DNA of 64,000 bases from Acidimicrobiales bacterium. GTDB taxonomy: Bacteria > Actinomycetota > Acidimicrobiia > Acidimicrobiales > Aldehydirespiratoraceae. Shown in pieces: positions 58,981 to 64,000 of the stretch. Under the pieces are notes generated by a model. The model worked only from the letters and a program-made list of their open reading frames with translations. It was not told where the DNA came from and did no database searches. The position numbers and the translations under genes were made by a program. The first letter of the stretch is position 1. Every line of letters begins with the position of its first letter. The stretch is taken from contig JAWKIR010000003.1 in the NCBI GenBank assembly GCA_041394245.1, positions 744,001 through 808,000 on the forward strand. Reading direction: 5' to 3'.

Positions 58981-60030
58981 ATGCAGACGATCGAATCGAC
59001 GGTCTCGACACGGGTACGAACCCGCTGGATTCGACAGCCGGGGTGGGACGCGCTGATGGCGTTCGCATGGGTGCCGTTCGCGGCGGCGGCGCTCGCCTGG
59101 AGCGGGCAGACCGATCGCCTCGAGTGGCTCGTTGCCGCCACCCTGGTCTTCTCGGTCTCGCACCAGCCGCTCACGATGCCGCTGGTCTACGCCGATCCCC
59201 ACGTGCGGACTTCGCGTCCCGTGATCTTCGGCCTCTCGCCGTTCATCGTCATGTCGCTCGTGCTGATCGGACTCCAGCTCGACCCGGTGGTCATCGCGGT
59301 GGTCGCGGGCGTGTGGAACGCCGGGCACACCCTGCAGCAGCGCTACGGCATCACGCGGATCTACGGACGCAAGGTCGGGCAGGGCGACGGTACGGTCGAA
59401 CATCGGCTGCTCTGGTCGATGCTCGTCCTCGCGCTCCTCGTCGCCGCCGCCGACTCGGCGACCCCGGACCGGATCGCCTCGGCAGGCCTCGGTGGCCGCA
59501 ACCAACGCGGTCTCGACATCCTGACGAACGCGGCCCCGGTGGCTCGCTACCTGGCCCCGTTGATGGGCGTGGTGGTGGCCGTGTTGGTGGTGCAGTGGCT
59601 TCGCCAGGAGCTGGCGGCGGACCAGGTCAACCCGGCCAAATGGCTCTACCTCGGTTCCACCGCCGGGCTGATCGGACTGACGATGGTCTCGCCGTTGGCC
59701 GGGTTCGTCGGCTACGTGGGCTCCCACGCCGCCGAGTACTACCTCATCGTCCACAACCATCTGGCGGACCGCTACCCCGACGCGGTCACCGACGGTGGCG
59801 CGCCCCTCGGCCGAGCGGTACGGAGCCGTCCCGGGCCGCTGGGACTGATGGCGGCCTACGCCGTCGGCATCGCCGTGTTCATATGGGCGGTGCGGTCGTT
59901 CGGGAGCTACCAGGTCTACGCCGCGGTCTTCTTGACCCTCGGTGCCCTCCATCTCTTCTACGACGGTCTCATCTGGAAGCTGCGCCGGCCCGAGGTCGCC
60001 CGCGGGTTCCAGATCCCGGCCTCGAGCTGA
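58981..60030 (+). CDS. multi-pass membrane protein with conserved His
   Basis: A 349-residue protein with about nine membrane helices. His residues recur at helix ends: SHQPLTMPL, WNAGHTLQQRYG, SHAAEYYLIVHNH and ALHLFYDGLIWK. This spacing is reminiscent of membrane di-iron enzymes but no HxxHH boxes are present, so I do not assign a function. ATG at 58981; GTG at 58978 is possible. It probably forms an operon with the epoxide-hydrolase gene and the dehydratase. Confidence 0.6.
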   Translation: MQTIESTVSTRVRTRWIRQPGWDALMAFAWVPFAAAALAWSGQTDRLEWLVAATLVFSVSHQPLTMPLVYADPHVRTSRPVIFGLSPFIVMSLVLIGLQLDPVVIAVVAGVWNAGHTLQQRYGITRIYGRKVGQGDGTVEHRLLWSMLVLALLVAAADSATPDRIASAGLGGRNQRGLDILTNAAPVARYLAPLMGVVVAVLVVQWLRQELAADQVNPAKWLYLGSTAGLIGLTMVSPLAGFVGYVGSHAAEYYLIVHNHLADRYPDAVTDGGAPLGRAVRSRPGPLGLMAAYAVGIAVFIWAVRSFGSYQVYAAVFLTLGALHLFYDGLIWKLRRPEVARGFQIPASS

Positions 60031-60041
60031 ACCGGCCCGGC

Positions 60042-61010
60042 GTGGACGGGCTGCTGTCGATCGACGAGGTCGATGCCGCGGCGGCGCAGCTCGACGGTGT
60101 TGTCCATCGCACGCCGGTGGTGACGAGCCGAACGCTCGACGCGCATGCCGGAGCGAGGGTCTTCGCGAAAGCCGAATGCTTCCAGCGTTCGGGTTCGTTC
60201 AAGTTCCGAGGGGCCTACAACTCCCTGGCGGTGCTCGACGACGACGCTCGCCGCGGCGGTGTCGTCGCCTATTCGTCGGGCAACCATGGCCAGGCGGTGG
60301 CCCTCGCCGCGTCGCTTTTCGGCATTCCCGCGACGATCGTGATGCCCTCCGACGCGCCCGGTATCAAGCGGGCGGCCGTCGAGGGTTACGGCGCCCGGGT
60401 GATCACCTACGACCGCTATCGAGAGAACCGCGAAGCGATCGGTGCGACGCTCTCGGCCGAGCACGGTGCCGCGCTCATCCCGCCGTTCGATCATCGACCG
60501 GTGATGGCCGGCCAGGGGACGGCGGCGCTCGAGCTCCTCGAATCGTCGGGGCCGCTCGACACGCTCGTGGTGCCGGTCGGCGGCGGTGGCCTGATCGCCG
60601 GCAGCGCGACCGTCGCGAAGGCGGCGGGCAACGTCTCGGTGATCGGCGTGGAACCGGCCGCCGGTGACGACGCCAGGCGCTCGCTGGAATCCGGCGAGAT
60701 CGTGACGATCGAGACGCCCCGCACCATCGCCGATGGTCAACAGACCACCTCGGTGAGCGAGGCCACCTTCGCAGTCATGCAGGCGCGCGTGAACGAGATC
60801 GTGACCGTGACCGACGAACAGATCCGCGAGGCGATGATCTTCGCGTTCGAGCGATGCAAGATCGTGCTCGAACCGAGCGGTGCGTGCGGGCTCGCGGCGG
60901 TGCTGACCGGCTCGATTCCGGGTGATCGGATCGGGGTGATCCTCTCGGGGGGCAACATCGACGCCCGCCGGTTCGGCGAGCTGGTCGGATGCGGCGCGTC
61001 GTCAGGCTGA
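60042..61010 (+). CDS. threonine/serine dehydratase-like PLP enzyme
   Basis: A 322-residue fold-type II PLP enzyme. The lysine motif SGSFKFRGAYN is near residue 47, followed by SSGNHGQAVALAAS, and the phosphate loop VGGGGLIAG near 183. No ACT domain, as in catabolic threonine dehydratases and serine racemases, so it may deaminate Thr/Ser or a related amino acid. The GTG at 60042 is the first in-frame start after the previous stop. The 3' end overlaps the convergent amidohydrolase by 9 bp. Confidence 0.83.
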   Translation: MDGLLSIDEVDAAAAQLDGVVHRTPVVTSRTLDAHAGARVFAKAECFQRSGSFKFRGAYNSLAVLDDDARRGGVVAYSSGNHGQAVALAASLFGIPATIVMPSDAPGIKRAAVEGYGARVITYDRYRENREAIGATLSAEHGAALIPPFDHRPVMAGQGTAALELLESSGPLDTLVVPVGGGGLIAGSATVAKAAGNVSVIGVEPAAGDDARRSLESGEIVTIETPRTIADGQQTTSVSEATFAVMQARVNEIVTVTDEQIREAMIFAFERCKIVLEPSGACGLAAVLTGSIPGDRIGVILSGGNIDARRFGELVGCGASSG

Positions 61011-62732
61011 GGCGGTGACGGTGTCGGTGTCGACGCCGGAGCGCATCACCTTGCCGGGAAGCGCGTCGGTGGCGGTGCCGTCGACGACGGTGGTGACGCC
61101 GTTGACGAGCACGCGACGAATACCCGTGGCCTCCGAGTAGAGGCGTCGGCTGTCGCCTGGCAGATCGAAGACCAGTTCGACGTCGGTGGCGCCGATCTCG
61201 TCGGGATCGAAGATCACGATGTCGGCGAAGTAGCCCTCCTCGAGGCGACCGCGGTCGCGGAGACCGAACAGCCGGGCGGGTACGTCGGTGAGGTGACGGA
61301 TCGCGTTCTCCATCGTGGTGAGCTTGCGGCCGCGGAGGCAGTCGTCGAGCCAGGCGGTGGTGTAGGGCGCACCCGCCATCCGGTCGAGATGGGCGCCGGC
61401 ATCGGACCCGCCGATCATCACCGCGTCGTGTTCCCACGCCTGAGCCCGCAGGCGCCAGCTCTCGGGATCGTCGTCGGTCGGCAGCGGCCACCAGACGGTG
61501 CGGAGGTCGTCGTTGAGGGAGATCTCCACCATCGTGTGGAACGCCCGCATGCCACGCTCGCGGGCGATGTCGCCCACGCGGCGGCCCTTGAGGCCCTCGT
61601 TGGCCTCGCTGTAGGTGTCGCCGACCAGATAGTTGTCCCATCCCGTGAGGCGGGAGAAGACCCCGGCCTCGGGCAGTGCCGCCTGGTTCTCGAGCCAGGT
61701 CACGACCTCGGGGTCGCGCAGCTTCTCCATGCGTTCGGGAACGTCGAGACCGAAGACGGTCTTCCATTCCGGCAACTGATGGAGCGCACAGAAGGTGCCG
61801 AGGCTCATGTTCATGCCGACGAGGATCGGCATGGTGAGGGCCACCACGCGGGCGCCGGCGTCGTTGGCCTTCTCGCACGCGTCGATCTGGTTGAGGTAGG
61901 CCTCGGGCCGGGCGGAGTCGATGGTGAGGACATTCCAGTTGAGCGGTCGATTGCCCTCGATCGACATCTTCGTCATGAGCTCGACTTCACCGTCGTTGAA
62001 GCCGTTGAGGCACCCGTCGGCCACCCATTCGAGGGTGGTTCCCTCGTGCTGGGAGGTCTCGCGGCAGAGCTCGAGGACTTCCTCCTCGGCCGCCCAACGG
62101 CTCGGCACGGGATTGCCGTCCCAGTCGTTGTGGGTGAACGAACGGCCGGTCGAGAAACCGAGCCCGCCCGCTTCGATCGATTCCTTCAGCATCCGGCGCA
62201 TCTCGGCAACCTGCTCGGGGGTCGCCTCGTTGCCGACCGCGTCGTCCTTCATCACCACACGACGCAGGGCGCAGTGCCCCACCAGGAAGCCGACATTGAT
62301 CGCGGTGCCGTTCTCGTCGACCCGGTCGAGGTACTCGCCGAAGGAGTTCCAGTTCCAGGGCACGCCCAGCTCGAGGGCCTCGAGCGCCATACCCTCGACC
62401 TTCACCATCATCCGCTTGAGGTACTCGCCGTCGGCTGCGTCGCCCAGCGGGGCGAGGGTGAAACCGCAGTTGCCGGCGATCATCGAGGTGACCCCGAAAT
62501 AGTTGGACGGCGTGGCCCGCGGATCCCAGAACAGTTGGGCGTCGTAGTGCGTGTGAGGATCGACGAAGCCGGGGCACACGGTGAGGCCCACCGCATCGAT
62601 CGTCTCCCTCGCCTCCTCGGTGACGTCGCCGATCGCGACGATGCGTCGGTCGCGGATGCCGATGTCGGCCCGCACCCCTGGGGCACCGGTGCCGTCGACC
62701 ACGGTGCCGCCCTTGATGATCACGTCGAGCAT
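61002..62732 (-). CDS. amidohydrolase family 3 / D-aminoacylase-like protein
   Basis: A 576-residue metal-dependent amidohydrolase of the D-aminoacylase/N-acyl-D-amino acid deacylase type. It begins DVIIKGGTVVDGTGAPG, has the metal motif PGFVDPHTHYDAQLFWDP, and ends with DIVIFDPDEIG. GSDAGAHLDRMAGAP holds the conserved Asp. The insert region 120-400 is helical as in the family. GGAGG precedes the ATG at 62732. Divergent from the GH3 gene. Confidence 0.88.
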   Translation of the reverse strand: MLDVIIKGGTVVDGTGAPGVRADIGIRDRRIVAIGDVTEEARETIDAVGLTVCPGFVDPHTHYDAQLFWDPRATPSNYFGVTSMIAGNCGFTLAPLGDAADGEYLKRMMVKVEGMALEALELGVPWNWNSFGEYLDRVDENGTAINVGFLVGHCALRRVVMKDDAVGNEATPEQVAEMRRMLKESIEAGGLGFSTGRSFTHNDWDGNPVPSRWAAEEEVLELCRETSQHEGTTLEWVADGCLNGFNDGEVELMTKMSIEGNRPLNWNVLTIDSARPEAYLNQIDACEKANDAGARVVALTMPILVGMNMSLGTFCALHQLPEWKTVFGLDVPERMEKLRDPEVVTWLENQAALPEAGVFSRLTGWDNYLVGDTYSEANEGLKGRRVGDIARERGMRAFHTMVEISLNDDLRTVWWPLPTDDDPESWRLRAQAWEHDAVMIGGSDAGAHLDRMAGAPYTTAWLDDCLRGRKLTTMENAIRHLTDVPARLFGLRDRGRLEEGYFADIVIFDPDEIGATDVELVFDLPGDSRRLYSEATGIRRVLVNGVTTVVDGTATDALPGKVMRSGVDTDTVTASA

Positions 62733-62855
62733 GTGTGCCGTCCTCCGAGTAGAAGTGCCCGCCATCGTATGGGTCGGCCGCGCGTTCTGACGAGTCGTCA
62801 GGGCCTGGTCGTGTGTGGCTAGCGATCCCGCCTTCGGGGTGCGAGGCTGCCGCCC

Positions 62856-64000
62856 ATGAGTGAACGCATCTTGCAGCTGGTGGCCGACATGACTCTCGAC
62901 GAGAAAGTCGCGGCCGTGACCGGGCTCGACATGTGGCACACGCGTCCCAACGAGCGGCTGGGCATCCCGAAGATGAAGGTGACCGACGGACCCAACGGTG
63001 CACGGGGCGACGGCCTCATGGGTACCGGAGCGCAGACCGCGTGCATCCCGTCCGGCTCGGCGCTCGGCGCGACCTGGGACCCCGAGTTGGTGGAACGTCT
63101 CGGTGAGATCCTCGGCGACGAGGCCGTCGCGAAGAAGGCCCATGTGCTTCTCGCTCCCACCATCAACCTGCACCGTTCGCCCAAGGGGGGCCGCAACTTC
63201 GAGTGCTACAGCGAGGATCCGATCCTCACCGGCCGACTGGCCGCCGCGTTCGTGCGTGGCGTGCAATCCAAGGGAGTGGCGACGACGGCCAAGCACTTCG
63301 TGGCCAACGACTCCGAGTTCGAGCGCAACTCGATCGACACGCAGGTCGACGAGCGGACGCTGCGCGAGGTCTACCTGGTGCCCTTCGAGCACGCCGTCAA
63401 GGACGGCGATGCGTGGGGGGTCATGAGCGCCTACAACCGGCTGAACGGGACGTTCTGTTCCGAACACGAATGGCTGCTCACCACCGTCCTGCGCGACGAA
63501 TGGGGCTTCGACGGCTTCGTGGTCACCGACTGGTTCGCTGCTCGATCGACTGCTGACATGGCCAACGCCGGGCTCAGCCTCGAGATGCCGGGGGAGGGTC
63601 GGTTCTACGGCCCGGCGCTTGCGGCCGCAGTCGAATCCGGTGAGGTGAGCGTCGACGCGCTCGATCGGATCGTGCTCGACGTGCTGCGCACGATGGAACG
63701 CACCGGCGCCCTCGACGGCGACGGCGACTTCACCGAAGGGACGCTCGACCGTCCCGAGGACCGTGCCACCATTCGCGCCGCTGCTGCCGCCGGCTCCGTG
63801 CTCCTGCGCAACGATGGCATCCTGCCGCTCGACCCGGCCGGCCTGACCAAGATCGCGATGATCGGGCCCAACGCGCTCAACGCCAAGGTCATGGGTGGGG
63901 GCTCGGCCAAGGTCAACGCCTACCGGGCGACCTCGCCGCTCGACGCGCTGACGGCCCGCCTTCCCGATGTCGAGGTCTCCTGGGAGAAGGGCAGCGACAT
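62856..64000 (+). CDS. glycoside hydrolase family 3 (beta-glucosidase-like), 5' part
   Basis: The first 381 codons of a GH3 glycosidase; the gene continues past 64000. The (beta/alpha)8 domain carries DGPNGARG, KHFVANDSEFER, and the nucleophile VVTDWFAARS near residue 227. The second domain begins GSVLLRNDGILPL. No signal peptide, so a cytosolic beta-glucosidase or similar exo-glycosidase is likely. Start ATG 62856 with a weak GAGGCT box 7 nt upstream. Confidence 0.9.
   Translation, partial: MSERILQLVADMTLDEKVAAVTGLDMWHTRPNERLGIPKMKVTDGPNGARGDGLMGTGAQTACIPSGSALGATWDPELVERLGEILGDEAVAKKAHVLLAPTINLHRSPKGGRNFECYSEDPILTGRLAAAFVRGVQSKGVATTAKHFVANDSEFERNSIDTQVDERTLREVYLVPFEHAVKDGDAWGVMSAYNRLNGTFCSEHEWLLTTVLRDEWGFDGFVVTDWFAARSTADMANAGLSLEMPGEGRFYGPALAAAVESGEVSVDALDRIVLDVLRTMERTGALDGDGDFTEGTLDRPEDRATIRAAAAAGSVLLRNDGILPLDPAGLTKIAMIGPNALNAKVMGGGSAKVNAYRATSPLDALTARLPDVEVSWEKGSD

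Overview
The window is high-GC, gene-dense actinobacterial chromosome. HspR in a dnaK operon, a WhiB regulator, clpS next to a DUF2017 gene, ergothioneine genes and an actinobacterial CtaF-like oxidase subunit all point to Actinomycetota. The mixture of oxidase genes makes me think of class Acidimicrobiia, but that is inference from gene content. I see no prophage, transposase or CRISPR array. It reads as core genome with about 60 protein genes and three tRNAs.

Layout. 1-3 kb: the 5' end of phosphoglycerate mutase, an SDR and an exported beta-helix protein. 3-7 kb: dnaK-grpE-dnaJ-hspR. 7-9 kb: a GntR/membrane-protein pair sharing an operator with a divergent gene. 9-11.3 kb: egtB-egtD. 11.4-13.9 kb: clpB, with an HspR-type (HAIR) site like the one before dnaK. 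14-16.7 kb: two related secreted proteins with Thr/Pro stalks. 16.9-25 kb: purA, purB, pyrE, malic enzyme and a dienoyl-CoA reductase-like flavoenzyme. 25-27.2 kb: tRNA-Phe, tRNA-Asp and tRNA-Glu around a hot-dog protein and a quinone-reductase-like enzyme. 27.3-31 kb: plsY, degV and two bPH2 membrane proteins. 30.8-42 kb: a respiratory block with ctaA-clpS-DUF2017 on the minus strand, then ctaB, a histidine-less ctaD paralogue, a degenerate ctaE paralogue, a CtaF-like gene, ctaC-ctaD-ctaE-cox4 and ctaG. 42-53 kb: serS, paired crcB, pdxH, ccdA, a WhiB7-like regulator with an attenuator-like leader, thioesterase, metallo-beta-lactamase fold protein, orn, dut and lysC. 53-64 kb: catabolic enzymes, ending in a truncated GH3 glycosidase.

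Themes. (1) The oxidase locus carries a second, apparently metal-free copy of subunit I plus a degraded subunit III beside the intact caa3-type oxidase. (2) The whiB7-like gene is preceded by an AT-rich element, a -35 box, a 52-codon upstream ORF and an intrinsic terminator, as in mycobacterial whiB7. (3) Many genes have a TANNNT box only 6-8 nt before the start codon and no Shine-Dalgarno sequence, which suggests widespread leaderless transcription and helped fix starts. (4) A 32-bp tandem repeat between clpS and DUF2017 creates a chain of overlapping 11-codon ORFs.
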